Shown: piece after piece, positions 34,723 through 41,934 of the stretch
How positions within the stretch are numbered: position 1 is the first letter of the stretch
How the letters are laid out: every line of letters starts with the position of its first letter
Source: Gammaproteobacteria bacterium
Lineage (GTDB): Bacteria; Pseudomonadota; Gammaproteobacteria; Pseudomonadales; Litorivicinaceae
Direction: 5' to 3'
NCBI GenBank assembly: GCA_002730235.1
Contig: PBZS01000065.1
Span: 1-41,934, forward strand
Length of the DNA stretch: 41,934 nt
Program-made: the position numbers and the translations under genes
The notes under the pieces: generated by a model
The model's database searches: none
What the model was told of the DNA's origin: nothing
The model's input: the letters and a program-made list of their open reading frames with translations, nothing else

Positions 34723-37413
34723 TCAGAGCCTAAATAACGGATACAAAGAAGCTACGCTTTGAAAAACAACTGTAGACACTTCTTTGTACCTCGAAATCAA
34801 AGGCAAATATTCTTCGTTTACCGGAACAACAATCGTGTCTCCAGGTCTCAAATCGTCTTGATCGGAGCGCTTGAAGGAAAGTAGCGATACGCCACCACCA
34901 ATGTAGTCGATGCTCCCATTCGCTCGGACGACGTAGGTTTCCTTTTCGTCAGCTCTTACAGTATTACCCGCAGCCTCTTCAATGTAGTCACTAAGACTAC
35001 GATTGCTCTCGAAAATGAACGTCCCAGGTTTCCGAACCTCTCCAAGCACTGAGACAGTATTGTTGAATTCGGGCACCGTTAGACTGTCGCCTGACTCAAG
35101 CTTAATATCCGCGCTCTGGTCCCCCCTCAGAATAGCGGGCAAATCGATCACAACTCTTCCAGTTGCCTCACTTTCCAACATAGACTTCAGAAGCTGTATT
35201 TCACCTCTGATATCTCCAGATACTGGACTGGTTTCTCTCTCCCTCGTCTGTGCCTCCGCCAAGGATGCTCTTTGAATGGTATTGATCATCTGTTCCAGTT
35301 GCGCCCGTTCTCGCTTCTGAGCCTCAACTTTGATCAAGACGCTGCCCTCAGCGAAAGCATTCGGATTCAGTCCGCCAGCTCGCTCAATCAAGCTAGACAG
35401 CCGCTCCCCTTGAACAATAGGGTAGGTCCCGGGAAATGCCACCGAGCCGTTGATTTCAACCTTATTCCCGTAAGACCAGTTTGGAATTCTACTGACACGT
35501 ATTTGATCTAGTGGTTCTAGAAGAAAGGGTTTGTAGTCACTTGACCCTTTTAGAGGGACTTTTATCGAGGATATGAACGCCTCTCCCTGACTTTTAAAAT
35601 TGGTACGTGTAACCTCCACGAATCCAAGAAAAGCCGAATTTGCAAACCCCCCAGCCAAGGAAATAAGAGCTTCAATGCTGCGATCCTGGAGTAATGGGTA
35701 TTTGCCTGGCAGGCGCACGTCACCCGAAACCTCTATCACCCTAGTGTCGGAAGGAGCTTTGGCCTGGGCTTCCAGGCGAAACACAGCCTGCTCTATAAGA
35801 TCTGAACGGTCTTCGAAACCTTTCTCAAAATCCTTTCCCTCACCTTTGAGCGGTTCGGCTTCGGTTATTGTGTTTAAGTTGGTCATTTCATACTGTTCGA
35901 ACCTATCGAATCCCATTGGGACGTCACCCGGTTCATCAGCTGCTTCAATCAAGGCCTGATAACTATCGTTCAAGTACGGCAATGCAAAGACTAGAAGCTC
36001 GTCCTTCGGTTGTAATATTAGATCCTCAGTTCCCCCTGAATTCTCGATCGCGTTCTCCAAGTCCAGAGATAAGGCCTCAATTTCAAGGCCATCACCGGTT
36101 CGGCGAAGCACTAATCCTGTCGAAATATCTGTTTCATCTAAAAGATCTTCGTCCAGGCTACCCAAGAGATCAGATACTCGCTGACCAGGAAACCATTCAT
36201 AACCGCCTGGACGAGCTACCGCACCGCGAAGGACTACCTGATTGACTACTTCATCCTTGATTGCTGCGACGAACAGAGAGTCGCCGTCGCTCAACTCCGT
36301 TTTAAGGTCTTGCTTGTCTGCAAGATTGACTTGCAACCTGATCGCATTTGATCCGCCTTTTTCTGGACGTTTAAGCGAGGCAGATTTAGCGTATCCATAA
36401 GCGGATAGACCTCCTGCCATATCTATCAGGTCTCCCAGGTCCTCTGATTCGTCTAGTTCATAAATTGCTGGACGCTTCACCTCGCCGTCTACCGTTACTA
36501 ATCGCTCGACGGTTGGCACAAATATCGTGTCGCCCGAGACCAATCGGATGTCTCCAGACGTGTCGCCGCGCAGCAAAATATCGTAGGTGTCTAGCTCAGC
36601 GACTGTTTTCCCATGGCGCTTAACTTGGATATTTCGAAGACTCCCAATATCGGAAACACCGCCGCCCGCGAAAAGTACCTGCAAAGTAGTAGCAAGCCCA
36701 GAAACCGAGTAACTGCCAGGCGCCTTGACATCGCCCGCGAGGTAGACGTTCATCGCGCGCAGCTTGCCAAAACTTACTACCGCCTTCGTGCCTACTAACT
36801 GCGTGGCGACCTTGGCGCCAACAATTTCTTTAACCTCAGCCAAAGTCAAACCAGCGACGTGTAGAGGTCCTAATCTTGGAAGCAGTAAGAGTCCGTCGCG
36901 ATTCACTGAAAGCGACAGATCCAGCTCCTCGTTGCCGTACAAAAAGATATTAAAAGAGTCGCCGGGGCCGACAGGGTAGGATTCTGGTATCGGCATATCG
37001 TCCACTGGGGAGAAAGTGCTGACTTCTAAATCAAAAAGTTCTAAGCCAAACCGTTTTAGCTCAGCGGCCTCACCATCTTTAAACTTCGCTGTCTGTTCAG
37101 TCATAGCCCTTTCAACTTGCATCCGCTCAGCGCGCTCGAACATCTCTAGCTCTTTCCCTGGGCGGCCCAATAAATCGTCTTGCATCACCTCCACTGAATA
37201 ACTGTCGTTTGTGGGCAAATCGAAGCCGTATTCTCTCGCCAGCGCGACCTGCTCAGAAGGCGACATAGTCTGCAGCTCAGCCAAAACAGAGGGTGGAATG
37301 TTTGGCACAGCTGGATGTGCTGTCTGAACGAATGTGAGGCAGAGCAGTGCTACCAACCCACCTATTAATATGTGAGTAAGTCTCTGCGAATTTGCCTTAT
37401 TTTGTTTACTCAT
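34723..37413 (-). CDS. Large Wza-like polysaccharide exporter with six SLBB domains
   Basis: An 896-residue protein with an N-terminal hydrophobic signal (res 12-33). The Poly_export domain begins at P-V-G-P-G-D-S-F-N-I (about 143). Six SLBB/beta-grasp repeats follow, each marked by a G-x-V-x-x-P-G/A-x-Y pattern: G-D-V-K-A-P-G-S-Y, G-E-V-K-R-P-A-I-Y, G-A-V-A-R-P-G-G-Y, G-D-V-R-L-P-G-K-Y, G-S-V-A-F-P-G-T-Y and G-E-V-R-K-P-G-T-F. A C-terminal aromatic/amphipathic stretch may cross the outer membrane as in Wza. Wza itself has about 380 residues and fewer repeats, so this is a long periplasm-spanning version. No lipobox is obvious. Confidence 0.88.
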   Translation of the reverse strand: MSKQNKANSQRLTHILIGGLVALLCLTFVQTAHPAVPNIPPSVLAELQTMSPSEQVALAREYGFDLPTNDSYSVEVMQDDLLGRPGKELEMFERAERMQVERAMTEQTAKFKDGEAAELKRFGLELFDLEVSTFSPVDDMPIPESYPVGPGDSFNIFLYGNEELDLSLSVNRDGLLLLPRLGPLHVAGLTLAEVKEIVGAKVATQLVGTKAVVSFGKLRAMNVYLAGDVKAPGSYSVSGLATTLQVLFAGGGVSDIGSLRNIQVKRHGKTVAELDTYDILLRGDTSGDIRLVSGDTIFVPTVERLVTVDGEVKRPAIYELDESEDLGDLIDMAGGLSAYGYAKSASLKRPEKGGSNAIRLQVNLADKQDLKTELSDGDSLFVAAIKDEVVNQVVLRGAVARPGGYEWFPGQRVSDLLGSLDEDLLDETDISTGLVLRRTGDGLEIEALSLDLENAIENSGGTEDLILQPKDELLVFALPYLNDSYQALIEAADEPGDVPMGFDRFEQYEMTNLNTITEAEPLKGEGKDFEKGFEDRSDLIEQAVFRLEAQAKAPSDTRVIEVSGDVRLPGKYPLLQDRSIEALISLAGGFANSAFLGFVEVTRTNFKSQGEAFISSIKVPLKGSSDYKPFLLEPLDQIRVSRIPNWSYGNKVEINGSVAFPGTYPIVQGERLSSLIERAGGLNPNAFAEGSVLIKVEAQKRERAQLEQMINTIQRASLAEAQTRERETSPVSGDIRGEIQLLKSMLESEATGRVVIDLPAILRGDQSADIKLESGDSLTVPEFNNTVSVLGEVRKPGTFIFESNRSLSDYIEEAAGNTVRADEKETYVVRANGSIDYIGGGVSLLSFKRSDQDDLRPGDTIVVPVNEEYLPLISRYKEVSTVVFQSVASLYPLFRL

Positions 37414-37448
37414 TTTTCGATCCCCTGCAAGCGTCCCTCGGCCGCAAC

Positions 37449-38003
37449 TTAAATCAGCTTGATCTCGGTCGGCGAAGAATCGGGAGATACCAAGTAGTAC
37501 AAGGACACAAGCTCCCCGCGGACGTTTAGTGTTATCACATTGCTATATCGGCTAAGAGCCCCTTTTGCACCAAGACACTCTTGCGTCCATCCCGTGCCTA
37601 TGCGGACCCATGGCTGGCAGGAACTCGAAATTGGGTTTCGACGCCCGTCCGAGTACTCTAATTTAAAGGTTCCCGAGCCATTAGTCTCACTTTTGATGAA
37701 GAAATCCTTTTTCCGTTTCCCGTCGTGAAACGAAAACTGAGTCACCTGCCACCCATCAAAAGAAACGAACAATCCTTTATCGTTCGCGAAGAACGTTCCG
37801 CCTTGGTGATTTACGGCGAACGCTGGATAAGTGCGACCTTGAAACAGGACCACCCAATTTTCTGGCAACTTTTCCTGCTGCCCATTTCGCGTAAGTAACT
37901 CTTTGATAAAAGTGTATTGATTGGACTGCAAGGATACAGAGCAACCTGATAGCACTAATAGTAGAGTGGATATCGACACTAGGGTGATAAAACCTCCTCT
38001 CAT
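37449..38003 (-). CDS. yjbF: YjbF/GfcB-like outer-membrane lipoprotein
   Basis: A 184-residue lipoprotein. The signal peptide ends in a lipobox L-V-L-S-G-C (Cys21). The mature part is a beta-rich domain with W-V-V-L-F-Q-G-R-T-Y-P and W-V-R-I-G-T-G-W-T-Q-E-C, similar to the YjbF/GfcB family (DUF2886) of group-4-capsule-type clusters. The ATG overlaps the yjbH TGA. Its family mate GfcC/YjbG is absent; the SLBB repeats of the next gene may substitute, since GfcC has related beta-grasp domains. Confidence 0.82.
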   Translation of the reverse strand: MRGGFITLVSISTLLLVLSGCSVSLQSNQYTFIKELLTRNGQQEKLPENWVVLFQGRTYPAFAVNHQGGTFFANDKGLFVSFDGWQVTQFSFHDGKRKKDFFIKSETNGSGTFKLEYSDGRRNPISSSCQPWVRIGTGWTQECLGAKGALSRYSNVITLNVRGELVSLYYLVSPDSSPTEIKLI

Positions 38004-40102
38004 CGAGGCACCATTCTCGAGATGTTCCTGTCCAAAACATCATAACGAAACGAACGGCGGTCGAACCAAAGTGCGCCGCCAAAATTTTCCAATCGACGGC
38101 CGCCGTCACGTTCAAGTGGTCTCAAAACTGTACTGTACGAGGAGCGAGTATTTCCCGGAAGAAATCCATCAAAAGGTATCCGGAAAAACAGACCTTTATC
38201 AAAACTACCTTCTCCAAATTCCTGGGCAGAGACGTTAGTGCGAGTAAAAAAACCGCCTATTGAAAAGCCATTGTCGAAGCTTCTTCGCGCCTCGAAAGTA
38301 TAACCTTTGTCGCCCGCCAAATAGCGGCCAACATGAAGCGCAAAATCTACGTCATAAAATGGGCTCGCGTAAAATCCACTAACAAAAGCACTTATTGTTT
38401 CGTAATCTCGAAATTGAAAATCCCTTTCAAAACCGCGCTGTTTTACACCATTCAAACCAAAACCCAAGGCCCAACGTTGCATGTATGGCGAGAAAAGCAG
38501 CTCTCCTCCAACGCCTCCGTACATAGTTTCGAGAATGCCCGCGTACACCCAACTGTGAACAGAGCTGCCGAGACTGCGTTTATCTTCTATGTACAACTGC
38601 TCTAAACCGGAGGCACCGTTCACTAAGTAATTATTGACAAGGGTTTTTACCTGCGGCAACGCAGAGGATGCGTTTCTTTCCGTTGTAAAATCGTTGAAGA
38701 GGTCTTGCTCATATCGAACAAATATATTTACATGCTCTGACAGCTCCGCTTTTGCAGTAAGTTTTGCAAAAATCTGCTTGCGAAGCGGGTCGTCGGGATC
38801 CATGAGCTGCACTTTCGCTGCAAGATCAATTCCGAGACCCAGCTTCGGGTATCCGTAATCGGTGCGATTTGAAACTTTGGTCAGCTCTCTCGGCGCGAGA
38901 ATCTTAATCCGGCTACGCAGTTCCGATCGCCCATCCTCAACATTTTGACCTTTGTTTAAGGAGTAGTTAATTGTTGGGCCAACCTGCCCGTTCTCCTGAA
39001 TCAATAAATCGAGGGACGTGACGTGCCTTGGTGAGTAGATTTCGCTCATTGTCATTACGTGATTCAGGGCATCGGCCGTTAAATTGTAGGAACGATTCTC
39101 AATAACTAAAGATGCTTTCTTCTGCCCCTTTCGCAAGTCGCTTCTTCTGAGGTCCACTCCTCCTCGCTCACTTTCAAAAAGCATTCGATCGTACCAGGAG
39201 CTCGGGTTATAACCCTCGGGCAAGCCTGTTGTTTCATCAAGATCAACGGAGCTATTCGATCGGCTGTACTTTCTAGGCGAGGCGCGTTTAGCTTCGATCT
39301 GTGAGGACAAAGCCAAACCAAATGTGTTACCGCGAAGCCAAGATAATCGCAACGAGGTTGAGGGAAACGGATGCCACGATAGAGCGAAGTTAAACGCTGA
39401 TGGGTTCTCCAAAGTACCTAAGTTTGTCTCTCGTACGTATCGATCCGACTCATATTCAGCAAGAAAAGTAAGGTTAGTATCCGGTATCTTTAGAGCTACT
39501 CCTCCAAAAAACGAGGCTTCTCCTTTGAAAAAACTCGCGCCTCTGCTCGTACCAGCTTGCGGTCCACTCACTTCAAGACGATCTGGCCGCTCCTCAAAGC
39601 GTCCTCCTAGGACACGCAACGGATTTGAAAAGCTTGCCCTAGAGCCTAGACGTCCCCACCCTATTCCCAAAGTGAAATCGAAATTTTCCCATCGCTTAGA
39701 GGCAGCAACATACTCAGCCTCCCAAGCCCCCGTACCGAGGATATCTCTAGCTCCAACGGCCACTTGCGGTAACAGCCTCGATTCACCTAATACCTGAGCT
39801 TTCACCTCATAGCTCCTATCTCGAAGGTCGTCGGTTGAAGCTTCGACACCCCTCGGATTGAATATCGTATACCGAAATGTAGCTTGTACTTTGGGAAGAG
39901 CTTGAAAGGTTAGGTTATGGAGATTAGCGACTTCATCAAACGCTATCGTCGCCCTTAGCGTTGAATCTTCCGCCATACGAGCGTTAGGCGTTTTAATGAG
40001 CCCCGAGGTGCCAAAATCCGAGCCAGTATCTTCAGCCGCGAAAGCTAGACCGCCAATGACCGCTCCAATAAGCAGTACACCCATGTTGACTGTCTTGGTC
40101 AA
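38000..40102 (-). CDS. yjbH: YjbH-like outer-membrane protein (DUF940)
   Basis: A 700-residue beta-strand-rich protein. A signal peptide ends near A-F-A-A, then comes F-G-T-S-G-L-I-K-T-P-N-A-R-M-A-E-D-S, the diagnostic start of the YjbH family. T-F-R-Y-T-I-F-N-P-R-G follows. The C-terminal half has alternating aromatic strands expected of an outer-membrane barrel. YjbH/GfcD proteins form the exit route of group-4-like polysaccharides. It starts at TTG 40102 behind GAAG; a downstream ATG (40084) would give a signal peptide without its basic n-region. Confidence 0.88.
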   Translation of the reverse strand: MTKTVNMGVLLIGAVIGGLAFAAEDTGSDFGTSGLIKTPNARMAEDSTLRATIAFDEVANLHNLTFQALPKVQATFRYTIFNPRGVEASTDDLRDRSYEVKAQVLGESRLLPQVAVGARDILGTGAWEAEYVAASKRWENFDFTLGIGWGRLGSRASFSNPLRVLGGRFEERPDRLEVSGPQAGTSRGASFFKGEASFFGGVALKIPDTNLTFLAEYESDRYVRETNLGTLENPSAFNFALSWHPFPSTSLRLSWLRGNTFGLALSSQIEAKRASPRKYSRSNSSVDLDETTGLPEGYNPSSWYDRMLFESERGGVDLRRSDLRKGQKKASLVIENRSYNLTADALNHVMTMSEIYSPRHVTSLDLLIQENGQVGPTINYSLNKGQNVEDGRSELRSRIKILAPRELTKVSNRTDYGYPKLGLGIDLAAKVQLMDPDDPLRKQIFAKLTAKAELSEHVNIFVRYEQDLFNDFTTERNASSALPQVKTLVNNYLVNGASGLEQLYIEDKRSLGSSVHSWVYAGILETMYGGVGGELLFSPYMQRWALGFGLNGVKQRGFERDFQFRDYETISAFVSGFYASPFYDVDFALHVGRYLAGDKGYTFEARRSFDNGFSIGGFFTRTNVSAQEFGEGSFDKGLFFRIPFDGFLPGNTRSSYSTVLRPLERDGGRRLENFGGALWFDRRSFRYDVLDRNISRMVPR

Positions 40103-40114
40103 TTATCTTCGCAG

Positions 40115-40144
40115 AAACAAAAAAGCCCTCCATCTGAGGGCTTT
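40115..40144 (-). terminator. Rho-independent terminator downstream of the yjbE-like gene
   Basis: A perfect 9-bp stem AAAGCCCTC/GAGGGCTTT with a 5-base loop, followed on the minus strand by a T-run. It lies between the yjbE-like stop and the yjbH start. It should end most transcripts after the first gene and leave a smaller amount reading into yjbH and the export genes. Confidence 0.85.
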
Positions 40145-40170
40145 CCACCGCGCACCTTTCGTTTTAACCG

Positions 40171-40521
40171 CTAGGTTCCGGTCGTCGTCGTGGCAGTCGT
40201 CGTTGTCGACCCACTGATAGTAGTAGTAGTAGTCGTGGCGGTAGCTGTCGTTTCCTCTTCTTCTTCGTCCCCGGCTGGCGCGGTCGACGTATCTCCGCCA
40301 TCATCGTCGTCGTCATTCGCAGCCGCTATTGCTGCTGCGGCAATAGCCACTCCTATTACTCCGATTGCAACCGCACTTAGGCCTGCAGCTCCTGCAGCGG
40401 CGCCCGCTCCTGCTCCTCCCGAACCGGCTTCACCCCCCGATCCACCTTCGGCAGCCCGCACTGAGACACTAGCAAGCAATAGCAGCGCTACTGAGAGTGC
40501 ACTAACGATATTTTTTAACAC
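40171..40521 (-). CDS. yjbE: YjbE-like secreted low-complexity protein
   Basis: A 116-residue protein. It has a signal peptide (cleavage after V-R-A-A), then a Gly/Ala-rich stretch with a hydrophobic segment (A-V-A-I-G-V-I-G-V-A-I-A-A-A-A-I-A-A), an acidic run (N-D-D-D-D-D-G-G-D), E-E-E-E-E and a threonine-rich tail (T-T-T-T-T-T). E. coli YjbE has the same plan (signal, Ala/Gly/Ser-rich, Thr-rich tail) and also precedes the yjb polysaccharide genes. GTG 40521 lies six bases behind AGGAG. Function unknown. The repeated codons make it prone to length variation. Confidence 0.8.
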   Translation of the reverse strand: MLKNIVSALSVALLLLASVSVRAAEGGSGGEAGSGGAGAGAAAGAAGLSAVAIGVIGVAIAAAAIAAANDDDDDGGDTSTAPAGDEEEEETTATATTTTTTISGSTTTTATTTTGT

Positions 40522-40682
40522 AACAAGCTCCTAAATTTATTCTTTTCAGGGCGATGAATTGTAAGTCTCCCCAAGCGCAATAAGGGTAACCCAAACTGCA
40601 CCAACATCACTATTTCTATCTACCGCGTTCTTCAGCTCTTGAATGCCACCGAAACTGTACCTCGATCTACATTCGGATTTGC
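40522..40682 (-). promoter_or_regulatory. Long 5' leader of the yjbE transcript with an ops-like element
   Basis: About 155 bases separate the predicted transcription start from the GTG. On the sense (minus) strand it contains GCGGTAG (complement of 40620-40626) within A-C-G-C-G-G-T-A-G-A-T-A, near the GGCGGTAG core of the ops element that recruits RfaH in long polysaccharide operons, with one mismatch at the first base. No full JUMPstart is seen. No known riboswitch was recognised. Confidence 0.35.
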
Positions 40683-40712
40683 ATTATAACGTTAGCGCAA
40701 ACAAGCCCGCAA
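40683..40712 (-). promoter_or_regulatory. Sigma70-like promoter for the export/EPS genes
   Basis: On the minus strand TTGCGG (40707-40712), an 18-base spacer and a perfect TATAAT (40683-40688) form the best promoter in the window. It lies immediately after the DUF3108 gene's stop and reads into the yjbE leader. Transcription would start near 40676. Confidence 0.7.
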
Positions 40713-40713
40713 A

Positions 40714-41586
40714 TCAACTCCTTCCAATGATCGCCCCAAGCGGCGTCGCCACTTGAATTTCATTTATTAGCAGATGCATGGGGCTTCGCTCATCCAAATT
40801 TTCGATCACCCATAAATCAAACGAAAGCTCACGGTCACCATCGCCAAAGGGCCACAGTGCGGCCACGCGACTGGATAGTATAGATGGCTTCGCATTACTG
40901 GCTGCGTTTTGCTGGCCCTCTGAATACATAGTGATTTTGCAAAAATAGCGCCGAGCTATTTCGCCCTCGAGCACTTCAACGTTGGCAGATCTTTTAGCGC
41001 GAGAGGCACCCTCTTCACTTGGATCCAAGCGCAACAAGTACCGCCGTTTGCCGTCGTAGCCCCAAGTCTGCGCCGTGCATTCCCTGTTGTTCATGCCGGA
41101 TTCGAGCATCAGCTTGAAGACACTCAGCGGATTAGAGCTGTCCTCAGCCCACGCTGCCTGAGGTTGCAGCGCATTCTTTGCCGTTGAGTCTTCAAAAATG
41201 CTTACTTGAGGCATCAGGTTGGGCGCAAAAATAATCTCCCGTTGTTCGGGCTGACCATTGTCCTGACCTATTAGGGTCATCGCATTCTTGCCGCTAGCGT
41301 CAAGTTGTACGTATTTCACCGTTGCTTGGTAATCCTCGACCAGCCGCAGCGGACCCCTTGTTCTGCCGGTCAGTTCAATCAGCGTCTTCGGGCCAGCGAA
41401 GGGTGTCCCGCTAGTTTCAACCATTGCCTGATGATCTTCGACCGGCAGCGAAACCTTGAAATCCATGGTCGCGACGGGCAGCCCTTTCCATTTGAACTGC
41501 AACGTTTGATCAATGGTCGCAACCTGCGCTATCAGGCCTCCAGCGGGTATCAGCAGGCAAAACATGAGCGCCATTGATCGTCTCAT
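40714..41586 (-). CDS. DUF3108-type periplasmic protein
   Basis: A 290-residue secreted protein. The signal peptide spans roughly 1-20 (M-R-R-S-M-A-L-M-F-C-L-L). The mature beta-rich domain has F-K-W-K-G-L-P-V-A-T-M-D-F near the start and N-P-L-S-V-F-K-L in the middle, resembling DUF3108 proteins found in proteobacterial periplasms. The family's role is unknown. The ATG is seven bases after AAGGG. It lies 29 bases after the ThDP enzyme gene and so may be co-transcribed with it rather than with the polysaccharide genes. Confidence 0.65.
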   Translation of the reverse strand: MRRSMALMFCLLIPAGGLIAQVATIDQTLQFKWKGLPVATMDFKVSLPVEDHQAMVETSGTPFAGPKTLIELTGRTRGPLRLVEDYQATVKYVQLDASGKNAMTLIGQDNGQPEQREIIFAPNLMPQVSIFEDSTAKNALQPQAAWAEDSSNPLSVFKLMLESGMNNRECTAQTWGYDGKRRYLLRLDPSEEGASRAKRSANVEVLEGEIARRYFCKITMYSEGQQNAASNAKPSILSSRVAALWPFGDGDRELSFDLWVIENLDERSPMHLLINEIQVATPLGAIIGRS

Positions 41587-41615
41587 CGTCTTGCCCTTGT
41601 CCCTCTTGGCGGCCG

Positions 41616-41934
41616 CTAAACCAACGCCTCAATCAGCGCAGGGCCGTTATGTCGAAGCCCAGCCTCTAGCGCTGTATTGAATTCTTCCAGTGTGGTCGCT
41701 CGCCAAGCCGCGACACCCATACCTTCAGCCAATGAAACCCAGTTCAACTCTGGGTTCGACAGATCCAACATGCTCATGGCCTTGGGGCCAGGGTTATGCG
41801 CACCGACTCGGCCAAATTCGATTTGCAGGATCGCATATTTACGATTGGCGAAAATAATCGTGGTGACGTTGAGATTTTCTCGGGCCTGGGTCCACAGGGC
41901 CTGCAGCGTGTACATGCCGCTACCGTCAGCCTGC
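41616..41934 (-). CDS. Thiamine-diphosphate enzyme, acetolactate-synthase-like, C-terminal part
   Basis: The frame is open to the window edge; 105 residues are visible, ending at TAG 41616. The first residues read A-D-G-S-G-M-Y-T-L-Q-A-L-W-T-Q-A-R-E, which is the G-D-G thiamine-diphosphate/Mg2+ motif followed by the Y-T-x-Q-A-L-W-T typical of acetolactate-synthase/benzoylformate-decarboxylase-like enzymes. F-G-R-V-G is the family's late loop. It is shorter after this motif than IlvB. The aspartate is A-D-G rather than G-D-G. The precise substrate cannot be told; it lies outside the polysaccharide locus. Confidence 0.82.
   Translation of the reverse strand, partial: QADGSGMYTLQALWTQARENLNVTTIIFANRKYAILQIEFGRVGAHNPGPKAMSMLDLSNPELNWVSLAEGMGVAAWRATTLEEFNTALEAGLRHNGPALIEALV

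Noticed and set aside
40237-40244. GGCGGTAG on the plus strand (perfect ops core)
   Set aside because: It lies inside the yjbE coding region on the non-transcribed orientation, so it cannot act as an ops element for these genes.
40190-40534. A 114-codon plus-strand ORF
   Set aside because: It is the mirror of the repetitive yjbE-like gene; its Val/Ser/Pro/Ala runs come from the low-complexity codons on the other strand.

Overview
The window reads as the chromosome of a heterotrophic, probably marine gammaproteobacterium. The clues are an MvaT-type H-NS-like silencer, a stand-alone acyl-CoA dehydrogenase beside a decayed thioesterase, a GPH-family sugar symporter, a YjbEFH-like capsule module and sulfotransferases. 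A Halieaceae/Cellvibrionales-like host fits but is an inference. About 36 kb (roughly 3.8-40.7 kb) is one large exopolysaccharide/capsule locus, with all its genes on the minus strand.

Layout, left to right. (1) 1-3.7 kb, flanking genes: N-terminal part of a GPH sugar symporter (-), a degraded hotdog thioesterase pseudogene (+), a SAM methyltransferase (-), an acyl-CoA dehydrogenase (-) and an MvaT-like nucleoid protein (+). A 4 x 15 bp tandem repeat separates these from the locus. (2) 3.8-7.6 kb, precursor genes: ugd (UDP-glucuronate), fcl and gmd (GDP-L-fucose). (3) 8-12.9 kb: a monotopic initiating sugar transferase, an NAD-dependent epimerase and a colanic-acid-like set (WcaI-like GT, WcaF-like acetyltransferase, second GT4). 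(4) 12.9-16.8 kb: Wzy polymerase, a GT-B-like protein and Wzx flippase. (5) 16.8-20.1 kb, a putative sulfation module: a ParB/Srx-like protein, two PAPS-type sulfotransferases and a TauE/SafE permease. (6) 20.1-29.7 kb, a nonulosonic-acid-like module with unusual decoration genes: NeuB/PseI-type synthase, PseG/SpsG-like protein, CMP-sugar synthetase, AAC(3)-like N-acyltransferase, acyl carrier protein, ANL acyl-activating enzyme, PglD-like acyltransferase, VOC protein, DUF4910 aminopeptidase-like protein, methyltransferase and polysaccharide pyruvyltransferase. (7) 29.7-32.4 kb: galE and manC. (8) A gap of about 1.37 kb with no credible gene. (9) 33.7-40.5 kb, export: Wzz co-polymerase without a kinase domain, a Wza-like protein with six SLBB repeats, YjbF lipoprotein, YjbH porin-like protein and a YjbE-like low-complexity secreted protein behind a good sigma70-like promoter and a long leader. 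(10) 40.7 kb to the end: a DUF3108 protein and the C-terminal part of a ThDP-dependent acetolactate-synthase-like enzyme.

Together the genes predict a Wzx/Wzy-dependent, fucose/mannose/glucuronate/galactose-containing polymer that is sulfated, pyruvylated, acetylated and decorated with a nonulosonic-acid-like sugar. The N-acyl group of that sugar appears to be supplied by a dedicated ligase-ACP-acyltransferase route rather than by acetyl-CoA. That route, the adjoining DUF4910/VOC/methyltransferase genes, and the coupling of sulfotransferases with a TauE/SafE permease and a ParB-fold protein are the parts most likely to be undescribed. Functional statements rest on motifs read by eye; no database search was possible.
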